Made by a program: the position numbers and the translations under genes
The notes under the pieces: generated by a model
What the model was told of the DNA's origin: nothing
Database searches by the model: none
The model's input: only the letters and a program-made list of their open reading frames with translations
Assembly (NCBI RefSeq): GCF_039545095.1
Contig: NZ_BAABRS010000001.1
Span: forward strand, 682,001-746,000
Direction: 5' to 3'
From: Fodinibius salicampi
GTDB taxonomy: Bacteria > Bacteroidota > Rhodothermia > Balneolales > Balneolaceae
DNA: 64,000 nucleotides
In this document: positions 8,084 to 17,139 of the stretch, piece by piece
How the letters are laid out: every line of letters starts with the position of its first letter
Numbering within the stretch: position 1 is the first letter of the stretch

Positions 8084-8527
8084 TTGAATCACTTGTACCG
8101 TTGTATTTATAGCAATCATTGGTCAGAGAACTATTCGCAGGTATTGGGTCTCTTATTTTTACTTTTACTATTTGGGTCATTAACAGCAGGATGTGCTTCA
8201 AATGCGGAAAAACATTCAGATATCAGCCTCAGTTGGGAAGTAGAACCTGATCCGCCCAGGGTTGGGAGAACTACGATGGATATCACTCTAACCGATAGTA
8301 CGAACCAATTGATAAAGGGGGCCAAAGTTGAGCTGCAAGGGAATATGTCACATCCGGGTATGAAACCGGTGGTGGTAACTGCCGAAGAGGTGAAACCGGG
8401 ACATTATTCGGCTGATTTTGATTTTACAATGGGCGGTGATTGGTTTTTTATCATAACTTCAACGCTTAGTGATAAACGGGTTGTGGAACGAGAAATTACA
8501 ATACCCGGAGTTCGTTCAAAGGAATAA
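8084..8527 (+). CDS. FixH/YtkA-like lipoprotein
   Basis: 147 residues starting at TTG 8084; GAGG at 8068-8071 is a fair ribosome site, and no ATG lies between it and the signal peptide. The signal ends at lipobox LTAGC. The mature domain (SWEVEPDPPRVGRTTMDITL, then NMSHPGMKPV) has the immunoglobulin-like YtkA/FixH pattern, including the His/Met pair that in this family is associated with copper handling or cbb3-type oxidase assembly. Position between a His-rich membrane protein and an Fe-S membrane protein supports a redox role. Copper binding is inference. Confidence 0.75.
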   Translation: MNHLYRCIYSNHWSENYSQVLGLLFLLLLFGSLTAGCASNAEKHSDISLSWEVEPDPPRVGRTTMDITLTDSTNQLIKGAKVELQGNMSHPGMKPVVVTAEEVKPGHYSADFDFTMGGDWFFIITSTLSDKRVVEREITIPGVRSKE

Positions 8528-8550
8528 TAACAGGATAACAACAGGCAGTA

Positions 8551-10008
8551 ATGGGCTACAATAATCCTACAGGGCAAGGCGGATCCGCAACAAACCTGTT
8601 GGATCTTCCACTCATCGGAGATTTTTTGCGTTGGCGCCACTCCCGCATGTTTATGCAGAGTATCATGTTGATCATTGCCCTTGCAATGATTTTACATGGG
8701 TTGCTTGGTCCGCAACAAGCTCCCAGAAATCTTTCAACGCTGCTTACGTGGGTTCATTACCGTGGTGTCTTGGTACTAATACTGCTGGTAGCGGGTAACT
8801 TTTTCTGTATGGCCTGTCCGTTTATGCTACCGCGGGAGCTTGCAAGGCGCTTTTCCAAGCCCGTACGAAACTGGCCGCGATGGCTACGAAACAAATGGCT
8901 TTCTATCGGATTATTTGTTCTGATTCTATTTTCCTATGAGTATTTTGACTTGTGGGGATCTCCCTGGTGGACAGCCTGGCTTATCATTGCTTATTTCTCG
9001 GCCGCACTCCTTGTGGATGCATTCTTTAAAAAGGCTTCCTTTTGTAAATATGTATGCCCGATCGGACAGTTTAACTTTATCTCTTCCACCGTTTCTCCGC
9101 TTGAGGTCAAGGTAGCGGATCCTGATACCTGTTTGGAATGTACCACAAAAGACTGCATTAAAGGCACTCGTGATCCAAACGACCATGATAAGGTTGTTCA
9201 GCGGGGATGTGAGCTTGCCCTTTTCCAGCCGAAGAAAGTAGGTAACATGGATTGTACTTTTTGCATGGATTGTGTCCATGCCTGTCCCCACGACAATGTT
9301 GCCGTTTCCACGAAGGTACCGGGAAGCGAACTGTGGGCAGACACACGTCGGTCTGGAATCGGACGTTTTGGAAACCGCAAGGATCTGTCCGTGTTGGCGC
9401 TAGTTTTTACGTTCGGGGCGTTGCTGAATGCCTTCGGGATGGTTAGTCCGGTTTATGCATTTCAGAACTGGCTTGCAGGAATCATGAATACCACCTCGGA
9501 AGCCACGGTCTTGGGCACCCTGTTTTTTTTGATGCTTGTTGTGGAACCGATTGTTTTGTTGGGGCTGGCAGCTTATGGCACCAGCAGCTGGACCGCAACC
9601 GGCGAAAAACTGCTTCCCGTGGTTATGCGCTATTCCTATGCGCTGGTTCCCTTTGGGTTTGGTTTATGGGTCGCTCATTACAGTTTTCATTTCCTGACTG
9701 GTATATGGACTTTTGTTCCGGTAATTCAGGAAATGCTTGCAGATTGGGGAATCCCTATTTTCGGAGCCCCAGCTTGGCAATTATCTGGATTACCAGAACA
9801 GCTCGTATATCCACTGGAACTGGGTTTTCTTAGTTTGGGTTTATTAGGTTCACTTTTAGTGACATATCGTATCTCATTCAGAGAATACAAGGCTCGTCCC
9901 TGGCAGGCATTTATTCCCTGGGCCGTTCTTTGCGTAGTATTATTTTGTGCAGCGTTATGGTTGCTTAACCAGCCTATGGAAATGCGGGGTACATTTCTCG
10001 GGGGATAG
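8551..10008 (+). CDS. Membrane-bound 4Fe-4S polyferredoxin, NosR/CcoG/NapH-like
   Basis: 485 residues. Four membrane segments precede and about five follow a cytoplasmic iron-sulfur domain. Within the N-terminal half is FCMACPF (CxxCP) and CKYVCPIGQFN (CxxxCP), typical of NapH/NosR/CcoG. Then come CLECTTKDC and a classical CTFCMDCVHACPHDN site (CxxCxxCxxxCP) for 4Fe-4S clusters (around residues 190-250). A later segment carries HYSFHF, possibly a haem ligand pair. In NosR and CcoG such proteins move electrons from quinol across or along the membrane. No nosZ, napA or oxidase gene is next to it, so the final acceptor is unknown. The gene follows its neighbour by 23 bp and is clearly in the same operon. 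Confidence 0.85.
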   Translation: MGYNNPTGQGGSATNLLDLPLIGDFLRWRHSRMFMQSIMLIIALAMILHGLLGPQQAPRNLSTLLTWVHYRGVLVLILLVAGNFFCMACPFMLPRELARRFSKPVRNWPRWLRNKWLSIGLFVLILFSYEYFDLWGSPWWTAWLIIAYFSAALLVDAFFKKASFCKYVCPIGQFNFISSTVSPLEVKVADPDTCLECTTKDCIKGTRDPNDHDKVVQRGCELALFQPKKVGNMDCTFCMDCVHACPHDNVAVSTKVPGSELWADTRRSGIGRFGNRKDLSVLALVFTFGALLNAFGMVSPVYAFQNWLAGIMNTTSEATVLGTLFFLMLVVEPIVLLGLAAYGTSSWTATGEKLLPVVMRYSYALVPFGFGLWVAHYSFHFLTGIWTFVPVIQEMLADWGIPIFGAPAWQLSGLPEQLVYPLELGFLSLGLLGSLLVTYRISFREYKARPWQAFIPWAVLCVVLFCAALWLLNQPMEMRGTFLGG

Positions 10009-10051
10009 ACGGAAACTTGATCAGGAAAAATAATAAGGAATAATAGCTTAA

Positions 10052-10609
10052 ATGAATACGCCTCAGGATAATGTAAGTACTCGAAAAAGGAAATGGTATT
10101 ATGCCATGGTTCTTATTTGTTGCCTGATTCTTTGGGCACCCAAGACCGATGCCCATGAAGGACCGCCTTTTCGTATTATTGTTGACCAGGAGGTAGGCCC
10201 TTATTTAGTAACGGTTTGGACCGATCCTGATATTGGTATAGGGACCTTTTTTGTGGTTCTGGAACCCATCTCCGGTGATAATGAAAAGTTACCGGAGATA
10301 TCCGCGGTTAAGGTTGGCGTTGCGCCTACTTCCGGGAGACTTGAAGAGAAAATTTATTCAGCGGAATCGCAACAAGTAAGAAATGGCGCCCGGTATCTTG
10401 CTGAAGTAGAGTTCGATCAAGGGGAGATGTGGAAGGTGCGGGTAATAATAGAAGGACAGGATTGGGAAGGAGAGCTTAATTCCGAAGTAGAAGCTACCCC
10501 TGATGGTTCAATCGGACCGATTGTTATTGTAATTTATGCGCTTCCCTTTATTGGTATTGGTATACTCTGGATTCGTGCAATTATGCGTAGACGGGAAACA
10601 GAAGAGTGA
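10052..10609 (+). CDS. Periplasmic protein with C-terminal membrane anchor, unknown function
   Basis: 185 residues, last gene of the four-gene module. A signal peptide (MVLICCLILWAPKTDAHEGP) is followed by a beta-rich periplasmic domain (YLVTVWTDPDIGIGTFFVVL) and one membrane segment near residue 152-174 (IVIVIYALPFIGIGILWIRA) with a basic cytoplasmic end. The mature N-terminus begins HEGPPF, a possible metal site. The pattern resembles YtkA/CopC-type beta proteins only in general. Co-transcribed with the polyferredoxin (43-bp gap). Confidence 0.65.
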   Translation: MNTPQDNVSTRKRKWYYAMVLICCLILWAPKTDAHEGPPFRIIVDQEVGPYLVTVWTDPDIGIGTFFVVLEPISGDNEKLPEISAVKVGVAPTSGRLEEKIYSAESQQVRNGARYLAEVEFDQGEMWKVRVIIEGQDWEGELNSEVEATPDGSIGPIVIVIYALPFIGIGILWIRAIMRRRETEE

Positions 10610-10618
10610 ATATTTCGA

Positions 10619-10632
10619 GCCATGTGCATGGC
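10619..10632. terminator. Possible weak terminator hairpin
   Basis: GCCATGTGCATGGC lies 7 bp after the stop of the membrane module and before the convergent nadE end. Stem of at most six pairs, followed by ATTTGC and not a clear T-run, so function is doubtful. Confidence 0.25.
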
Positions 10633-10667
10633 ATTTGCAATACAAAACAGGAGGGAGAGATGCATTA

Positions 10668-12539
10668 TTATATTTCCTTTAGCAGTTTTTCTTTTATCTC
10701 CCCGTACCTGTGGGTAAAATGAACGCCGATTTGGGATTCCCGAAGATCAAAGCCAAAAGCTCTTTTGCTTACCACAATAATGGGTGGTGATTGGATACGT
10801 TTAAAATAATTGGTTTTAAAAAGTGTCCAGGTATGCTCCAGGTCTTTTATAAAATCCTGGTGGCTATCAAATATTTGAGATACCAAGCCCGGTTCTATAC
10901 CCAACTTTTCTTCCAGGCTTCCATCCCTATAATAACTGAGTATATCTTCCGGATCGAGCCGGAATTCTATAAAGGCTTTCAGCAACTGATCATGGTAGGG
11001 ATAGACAAAGGGATCTCCTTCTCCATTCTCGATATTCTGTTTATCACTCAGTTCGGCCGAAGCGGGGATATCAAAAAGTTTGTCGGGGAAAATATTCTCA
11101 TCTTCGATGGAATTGATGTGGCGGCAAAGGTCATAGACTTCGGTTTTATAGAGATCCGCAATAGGAGCCAGGGCACCGTTAATATCCCCGTAAATGGTGG
11201 CATAGCCGGTAGCCGTCTCACTTTTGTTGCCGTTATTCACAAACACCGCCCCCAGGGCAGAGGCAATGCCGGCTATTATCCGGCTTCCCCGGTCGCGGGC
11301 CTGTATATTTTCCCGCACCAAAGAATTGAGCGGTAGCTCAGTTGTTTGGCCGGAGCCATCCAGTCGTGTAAATTCAGTGTTTTCAAACTGCTGGACGGTA
11401 TAATCAAAAGCTTTCTGTATGGGGACAATCGCATAGTTTAGATGAAGGGTTTCGGCCAGCTCCTGTGCGAGTCCCTTCGTGATATCCGAGTTGAATTTCG
11501 AGGGCATATTTACCGCATACACATTGTCCGCTCCCAATGCCCTGCAGAGCAGATATGCGCTCAGGGAAGAGTCGACGCCACCGCTTATGCCGATGACCAC
11601 TTTTGAGGCATTGATCAGTTCGAAAAACTGTTGAATTCCATATATCAAGCCCTCCAATAATTCTTCATTATCTTTGTTCGCTGAAAGTGCCGGTTTCTTT
11701 TGCCCCTCTTGGTGATCGCCATTCAGGGGTACCCGTAAAACTTCTTCTTTATAGTCTTCTGCGACTTTACGTACCGATCCATTAGGATTATAGACCGTGG
11801 TGTCTCCATCAAAGAGGTATACATTTTTCCCATTATTCTGGATACCAATATTATTCACATAGATAAGCGGTGCCGAATGATTTTTTAGACGATCTTTTAC
11901 CACCCGGTGGCGCTTGTCATTTTTCCGCCAGGTCCAAGGGGAGCAGGAAATATTGATAATACATTCCGCTCCCTTAGACAAGAGTATTTGGATAGGATCG
12001 GCAGCATAATCATCGCTCCACATATCTTCACACAGGGTAATGCCGATTGTTCTCTGTTCACCATTGATATCTACTTGTAACGGCTGCAAGAAATCCTCTA
12101 TCGCAATATCCTTATCCGCGGACAGTTTCCGGGCAGAATAGAAGTGGCGATCATCTTCGAACTCCCGGTAATTGGGATGCAGCGTTTTGTGGAACTTTCC
12201 AACCATCTTTCCGTTCTGAGCGGCAAAGGCGGTGTTCAGTTTTCGGATTCTTCCGTCTTCCCCCGCGGCATCTTTATTTATATCTACATTTCCCCATACC
12301 ACTACTATTCCTTCGGACGATTCAACGATCTGTTCGTTATACCGGTAGCAGTCGGTAACAAATGCCTTATTTTGCCATTCATCGCCAATAATATAGCCCG
12401 GTACGGCCATCTCGGGAAAAACTACGATATCATCTCCCTTGGCTTTTGCTTCTTCAATATGGCGGATGATCTTCCTGGTATTTTCATCCGGATGGCCCGG
12501 AGAGACTTCGATCTGGCATGCTGCAATATTTAAATCCAT
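10668..12539 (-). CDS. nadE: Glutamine-dependent NAD+ synthetase
   Basis: 623 residues. Makes NAD+ from nicotinic acid adenine dinucleotide, ATP and glutamine. The N-terminal half is a nitrilase-type glutaminase with its triad in order: Glu in VFPEMAVPGY (about 42), Lys in KFHKTLHPN, Cys in LCEDMW. The C-terminal half is the ATP-pyrophosphatase domain with the P-loop GISGGVDSS (about residue 319) and the NNGNKSETATGYATIYGD segment of NAD synthetases. Length fits the two-domain form. Single gene, convergent with the membrane module. Confidence 0.95.
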   Translation of the reverse strand: MDLNIAACQIEVSPGHPDENTRKIIRHIEEAKAKGDDIVVFPEMAVPGYIIGDEWQNKAFVTDCYRYNEQIVESSEGIVVVWGNVDINKDAAGEDGRIRKLNTAFAAQNGKMVGKFHKTLHPNYREFEDDRHFYSARKLSADKDIAIEDFLQPLQVDINGEQRTIGITLCEDMWSDDYAADPIQILLSKGAECIINISCSPWTWRKNDKRHRVVKDRLKNHSAPLIYVNNIGIQNNGKNVYLFDGDTTVYNPNGSVRKVAEDYKEEVLRVPLNGDHQEGQKKPALSANKDNEELLEGLIYGIQQFFELINASKVVIGISGGVDSSLSAYLLCRALGADNVYAVNMPSKFNSDITKGLAQELAETLHLNYAIVPIQKAFDYTVQQFENTEFTRLDGSGQTTELPLNSLVRENIQARDRGSRIIAGIASALGAVFVNNGNKSETATGYATIYGDINGALAPIADLYKTEVYDLCRHINSIEDENIFPDKLFDIPASAELSDKQNIENGEGDPFVYPYHDQLLKAFIEFRLDPEDILSYYRDGSLEEKLGIEPGLVSQIFDSHQDFIKDLEHTWTLFKTNYFKRIQSPPIIVVSKRAFGFDLRESQIGVHFTHRYGEIKEKLLKEI

Positions 12540-12590
12540 GTGTTAAATAAATGCTGTATGATTAAAGAAGCTATCGCTGTTATTATTAGC

Positions 12591-12842
12591 TTTACGGAAT
12601 ACCCGGATGGGGTAGGCCACCAGGCAAACTACAGATAGGGTTAGGATACTAATTTTAACCTCATCAATCCAGACTTTGAAATTATTACTCCGCAACATGT
12701 AGTCTGGCTGAAGGATGCTAACTATCGTCCAATACTGCCTGTAGCAGACAATCCCGGGAAGGGTATTAATATCAGTTAGGCAAGGAGAGATTTCTCTTAT
12801 CAAAAATGGGGATTGTCTGTTGACTTTAAAGGCCAATTATAG
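12591..12842 (+). pseudogene. Degenerate coding remnant, family unknown
   Basis: On the plus strand a protein-like reading appears in pieces: FTEYPDGVGHQANYR, two stops, then after a frame change FNLINPDFEIITPQHVVWLK, DANYRPILPVADNPGKGINI, a TAG where Gln would fit, and FSYQKWGLSVDFKGQL before TAG 12840-12842. The aligned, well-formed segments separated by stops suggest the C-terminal relic of a larger gene. No family is recognised. It abuts the broken end of the truncated beta-lactamase gene, so the two were probably joined by a deletion. Confidence 0.35.
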
Positions 12843-13426
12843 TTTTTACTCCTTTTATTATAAATCGGACCGAGTCTATTGTCCCAGTGGTAAGTTAGCC
12901 CCGAGGTATGGGTAAGCAGATCGCGAATAGTGACCGGATTTTCTGCTGGTGTCGTTGTCGGATCTGAACTGGTACTGTTTTCTGAATCCGCTAACACGCG
13001 GGCATTTTCAAAAGCGGGAATATATTTTGAAACGGGATCGTTGAGCAGAAACCGTCCTTCTTCGTAGAGCATCATAACAGCCGCCGTTGTGATAGGCTTA
13101 GTCATGGAGGCAATGCGGAAGATGGTGTTTTCCTTCATGGGGATATTCTCCTCAAGGTCTTGCATGCCGGACGCATTCAGGTAGGCGATTTCTCCGTCCC
13201 GGGCAATGAGTACCACGCTTCCGGCCAGCTGGCCCTCTTCAATGTTATGTTCTATCTCACGGGTGAGATGCTTTAATCGATCACTTGACAGGCCAACCTC
13301 CTCCGGTGGGGTAACGGTAACTGAAAGATCATTAACGTCAGCCGACCGGGCTTTTACGGGGCTGTTTAAAAGACCAACTCCAGCGATGAGGAATAGAAAC
13401 AACAATCCCCAAGCGAATGAATTCAT
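12800..13426 (-). pseudogene. Truncated serine beta-lactamase-like hydrolase
   Basis: Read from ATG 13426 (MNSFAWGLLFLF, signal peptide; an ORF extends upstream to 13534). The N-terminal part of a class C/DD-peptidase-type serine hydrolase is intact: LAGSVVLIARDGEIAYLN, the catalytic SxxK in RIASMTKPITTA, and IRDLLTHTSGLTYHWDNRLG. Soon after 'GPIYNK' the sequence loses family character (YNWPLKSTDNPHF, stop). The Tyr-x-Asn motif and the C-terminal half, about 200 residues, are missing. Since the family needs both motifs, the product cannot be active; call it a pseudogene. The break is at about 12840-12855. Confidence 0.8.
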
Positions 13427-13805
13427 TACATTGACTTGCTTTGAATCAGAATCAACCCGGAATGGGGATTCGCTATTTTTGTTAAAACCAGCACTGTTCC
13501 TATGCCTTATAGATTTGTAGAATCCCATCATCATCCTCTGTTTAAGTAAGTTATTATATTAATTTGCATCGTATTGAACGACCTTGCAGCCTACTACATG
13601 CACCGTCGGCGAAGCATTAACCACCCATTCCCAAGTGTTAGAATACATGCTATGGTGCGTAGGAGACCAATGAACAAACTACGTAGGCTGTATATTAGGT
13701 GCGTAATAAAAATTGTTTTTTGATAAATAATGAACGGGGAGCTAAAAAGCCAAAAGATTGTCAGAGGGCTAGACCCTTTTAACCCGCTATACTCACAGAG
13801 AGTAA

Positions 13806-13895
13806 CTACTACGTACCGACCGTAGTTATAACTACATACCGACTGTACTTACTACTCCAGTCGCACTGTACTTAGAAGTACAGTGGGAGCGGAGT
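13806..13895. repeat. Diverged tandem repeat and long hairpin
   Basis: The 490-bp interval 13535-14024 has no gene. At about 13806-13851 the sequence ACTACGTACCGACCGTA recurs, diverged, as ACTACATACCGACTGTA after 23 bp. It runs into a perfect 10-bp hairpin CACTGTACTT-AG-AAGTACAGTG (13864-13885), extended outward by ACTCC (13854-13858) and GGAGT (13891-13895). An additional inverted pair CAGCCTAC/GTAGGCTG spans about 13585-13690. No T-run follows, so a terminator is unlikely. Confidence 0.6.
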
Positions 13896-14024
13896 GAAAA
13901 CTAAAGACACCAACAATTGAGAGCATAACCCTGATCCGCCAGTCCGCGGAGATTTTGGATGCCGGCAGATTGAGATTTCCCTTTTAAGGAAACTGTAGAA
14001 AAAATATAACCCTGCCCCAAACAA

Positions 14025-15248
14025 CTACAGCTTATCAATTTTTCCTAGAATAGTCTGTTTGTCGGTCTGTGTTTTGGCAAGAGACAATGCTTTTTGGAAA
14101 TACTGCTTAGCCTTTTGGGTCTCAGTGTCTTTGTAGAGCTCTCCAAGAAGGGTATAGTAATAATGGTTATCTGTTAATTTCAGTTTCTCGGCTTCGGCAA
14201 TGGCAGCTTCTTTTCCATGTATTTTTGAAAGGGCATACGTTCTGTTGAGTGCCGCAATGGGTGAATATTCCTTAATCAGCAGTTGATTATATAGTTGCAG
14301 AATATTTTTCCATTTTTCTTTGGTGCCTTCCTTATTTGTATGCCACCAGGCAATGCTTGCTTCCAAATGGTATTTAGAGACGTTGTTTCCTTGTGATGCC
14401 TGCTTGAGGTAATAGGCACCTTTTGAAATTAATTTCTCATTCCATAACGTTTCGTCCTGATCCTGATACAAAATAATCGTTCCATAGTCATCTTTTCTGG
14501 CTTCAAACCGAGAAGAGTGAAAGCACATAAGTGCCAGCAGGGCATTTACGGCAGGTCTATTGGTCTGTTCGTTTTCAGCAAGTAAATACGTTAATCGCAT
14601 CGCTTCAAGACACAGGTCCTTTCTCAAGACCAGATCATTGCTTTCTGAATAGTAACCTTCGTTAAAGAGTAAATACAATGTTCTCAATACCGTATCCAAA
14701 CGATTGTCAATTTCGGTTTCGTTAGGCACTTCAATGTCCACGTTCTCTTCTCTCAATTTCTTTCTGGCTCTGTACAGTCGTTTATTAATGGTTTCTTTGT
14801 TGGTTAAAAAGGCATCGGCAATCTCTTCAATGCCGAATCCACAAAGAATCCGAAGTGCCAGTCCGATTTGCGGTTTTTGAGAAATAGAAGGGTGGCAAAC
14901 CGTAAATAGCATCTGAAGCTGACTGTCCGAGATATTTTCATCAGAAAGGTCGATGTTTGCTTCCCTGCTTTTTGGAGCGGCATATTTTATCTGTTTCGAA
15001 ATTTTATTCTGGAAGAGAGCTCTACGATTAAAGTGATTCCGGGCTTTGTTTTTTGCAACCTTTTAAAGCCAGGCGGCAGGATTTTCAGGAACTCCTTTAT
15101 AGCTCCATGATTCTGCGGCTGCTAAAAAGGTCTCACTTGCAATGTCTTCTGCCGTTTCAATGTGAGCGATGCCGAAGCGTTTACAGAGCACAGCCGTAAT
15201 TTTGCTGAATTCTGTTCTGAATAAATGAGGGATGATCTCTTGTTCCAT
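14025..15248 (-). pseudogene. ECF sigma factor (DUF6596/ECF42-like) with one in-frame stop codon
   Basis: From ATG 15248 (MEQEIIPHLFRTEFSKITAV) the sigma region 2 reads normally through EDIASETFLAAAESW and ENPAAWL, then meets TAA at 15063-15065. In the same frame it resumes at once with KVAKNKARNHFNRRALF and continues unbroken to 14025: sigma region 4 (GFGIEEIADAFLTNKETINK), then the long C-terminal helical repeat domain with tetratricopeptide-like order. Family members have Tyr, Phe or similar at the stop position, so a single nonsense base (for example TAC or TAT to TAA) explains it. The full length, about 407 codons, fits ECF42-type sigma factors. It sits beside a DGPF-domain gene, the known partner of this group. 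Confidence 0.85.
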
Positions 15249-15298
15249 CTTAAAAAAATAGCTTCTGCCCTGAACAAGCAGAGCAGAAGCCAAGATTA

Positions 15299-15655
15299 TT
15301 ATTCAGGTTGTTCGTGTTTAGCAATTTTGCGTACTTCTACGCTATTGCCTTCCCCCTGCAATACCGGGCTTCCTTTTGCAAATTTTACAGCTTCATCGAC
15401 AGATTCTGCCCTGACTATGATATAACCGCCGATGGTTTCTTTTATATCCCCAAAAGGTCCATTAGTTACCACATCGTCATGTTTGACAACTCTGGCGTCG
15501 TCAAAAGATAATCCATTTCCCTGGCTGACCAATTTGTCCTGAGCGGCGATATCTCCCAGCCAGTCCATGGTTTGTTGCATCCATTTTTGCATTTGTTCCG
15601 GTGAAGTCACCTCACTGCCATCTTCGTGTCTGAATATTAAAAGAAATTCTTCCAT
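15299..15655 (-). CDS. YCII/DGPF-domain protein, partner of the ECF sigma factor
   Basis: 118 residues, small dimeric ferredoxin-like fold of the YCII family. The DGPF-type signature appears as NGPFGDIKETIGGYIIV, with MEEFLLIFRHEDG at the start and AVKFAKGSPVL near the end. Genes of this family lie almost always beside ECF42-type sigma factors; here the sigma gene follows 50 bp downstream on the same strand but is interrupted. The partner is intact, so the break in the sigma gene may be recent. Precise biochemical role is unknown. Confidence 0.88.
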   Translation of the reverse strand: MEEFLLIFRHEDGSEVTSPEQMQKWMQQTMDWLGDIAAQDKLVSQGNGLSFDDARVVKHDDVVTNGPFGDIKETIGGYIIVRAESVDEAVKFAKGSPVLQGEGNSVEVRKIAKHEQPE

Positions 15656-16188
15656 GGTACTTGAGTTTTCGTTGTTATTATTATTGAATAATGAACTTCA
15701 CTCTTATAACAAACAAGTCAGGAGAAATTGGACAAAAACTGAAAATAATTTTGATATCCTTTGAGCACATGGAAAATGCCCTATAATACGACTAATTTAT
15801 TATATATCATCCGTCTGATAAAATCCAGAAAATACCTTTATTATGCTTATAAAGGGTATATATGGATTTTATACGACTTGCTATTCGTATATACCGGTCG
15901 CATAAAACCACATTCTTTTCAGGCGTTTATGAAAAGATTTGGAGTAAATCGACGATTATATAATAATTTGAAATTTTTATTTTATACACTACATTTATAG
16001 AAATAATCATAGACTTCAAGAGTAAAGAATAAAAATACCACAAAACGAAGAAGAGTTGATACAGCATTTGCGGAAGCTGGAAAAGGTTTTATGAATGGCC
16101 TGCTTGAACAATACCCTGCCCCAAAACCGGTTCCAATCACAGTTACCCCAGCTGCATTATCTGTTCACTTACAAAAAAGAGATTGCCC
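15656..16188. other. AT-rich gene-free stretch
   Basis: No convincing gene. It contains an 8-bp inverted pair GGTATATA/TATATACC at about 15848-15895. A protein-like reading of about 30 residues (MNGLLEQYPAPKPVPITVTP, start near 16092) ends at a TGA overlapping the next gene's start; it could be a leader or relic but is not supported further. Confidence 0.4.
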
Positions 16189-16794
16189 ATGATGTTTCGA
16201 CAGTATTCACCGTTCCGATCAGGTTCAAAGACCGCTCTGCTCTGGCCTTTCCTGGCTTTGCTTACGCTTACGTTCTGCAGCCAAAAAGCTGATTATTCAG
16301 ATTCCAAAACAAGTAAAATATACCATGATCCAGAACTTCATTTTGATGGCGAGCTCTCTGAAGAGCTCGGGAAGCCTTTGGCCACGCATTATACTTCTTC
16401 CGGAGAGCCTTTCACGGGAACCCAAAAGGTGTATTACACCGAGAATGACAGCCTGCATATGGAGCTATATTTCGAAGACGGGTTAAATACCGGTTCTGTC
16501 CAATATAAAGATGGAGACACTATTCGAATAAAGAGTGGTATATATCAGAAGTTCCCTCGCTTACAAGAAATGTATGTCAATGATCATTTAGTATATAAAG
16601 ATGTTTTTCCTACTGAAAGTGAAGACGGAATGGGAAATATTCGCATGTGGCACAATAACAGACAGCTCTCCGTTAAAGTAAACTACACCGGCGACCAAGT
16701 ATACCAGGGACTTATGACGGAATACGACAAAGAGGGTAATATCATCACCCAAGAGCGGTATGAGGACGGGGAAATGGTGGAGAAGATAAAATAA
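16189..16794 (+). CDS. MORN/YwqK-like repeat lipoprotein
   Basis: About 201 residues from ATG 16189 (or 16192). A long signal (LLWPFLALLTLTFC) ends at a lipobox-like LTFC. The mature protein has repeated 'G-x-x-x-x-Y-x-x-x-G' units, for example YTSSGEPFTGTQKVYYTEN, LYFEDGLNTGSVQYKDGD and MTEYDKEGNIITQERYEDGE, as in the MORN-variant (YwqK) family, whose function is generally unknown. It lies in the decayed region but is itself unbroken; no operon partner. Confidence 0.7.
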   Translation: MMFRQYSPFRSGSKTALLWPFLALLTLTFCSQKADYSDSKTSKIYHDPELHFDGELSEELGKPLATHYTSSGEPFTGTQKVYYTENDSLHMELYFEDGLNTGSVQYKDGDTIRIKSGIYQKFPRLQEMYVNDHLVYKDVFPTESEDGMGNIRMWHNNRQLSVKVNYTGDQVYQGLMTEYDKEGNIITQERYEDGEMVEKIK

Positions 16795-16819
16795 CGAGCG
16801 TTTGTAATAGGCTCTTCGA

Positions 16820-17139
16820 TTAGAAAACCGGAACGGGCATTCCCTCATAATACTTATCAGCCGGTGGATTAAATATCTTTTCGATACGTTGGGATTTACG
16901 GTTAATCCAGACTTCAAGAACAGGTGTTTTATTTACTGCCTGAAGCAATATTTCCTGACCGTTAGCCTTGCCATCGGGACCAAAATGTGCCAAAGAAAAA
17001 ATAATTTTGTAGCGACTTTGGTCTTTACTGCTTGGCCACTCATGAGTAGGTACTTTTCCCTCCAGTATAAACATTGGTACCTCTGATACAAAAAGTGAAG
17101 CAGGCATCACATAGTTGATGAACCGTTGATCTTGAGGTT
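16820..17139 (-). pseudogene. 5'-truncated gene, C-terminal fragment, family unknown
   Basis: On the minus strand the frame reads through KPQDQRFINYVMPASLFVSE, MFILEGKVPTHEWPSSKDQS, IIFSLAHFGPDGKANGQEIL and ends VFNPP-like with EGMPVPVF before the stop at 16820. An ATG at 17107 exists, but coding character continues upstream of it to about 17137, where it abruptly stops at the join with the beta-propeller fragment. So the N-terminus has been lost. I do not recognise the family. Confidence 0.6.

Noticed and set aside
12543-12836. 97-codon minus-strand frame
   Set aside because: Composition is unlike protein, and the plus-strand reading of the same DNA has better protein-like segments.
15848-15910. 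Possible fourth attC-like element (GTATATAC... then CGCATAA)
   Set aside because: Only the short CGCATAA matches; the right arm and bulged pairing could not be found.
15761-16000. 79-codon plus-strand frame in AT-rich DNA
   Set aside because: Tyr/Leu/Lys-rich with no domain, as expected of random AT-rich sequence.
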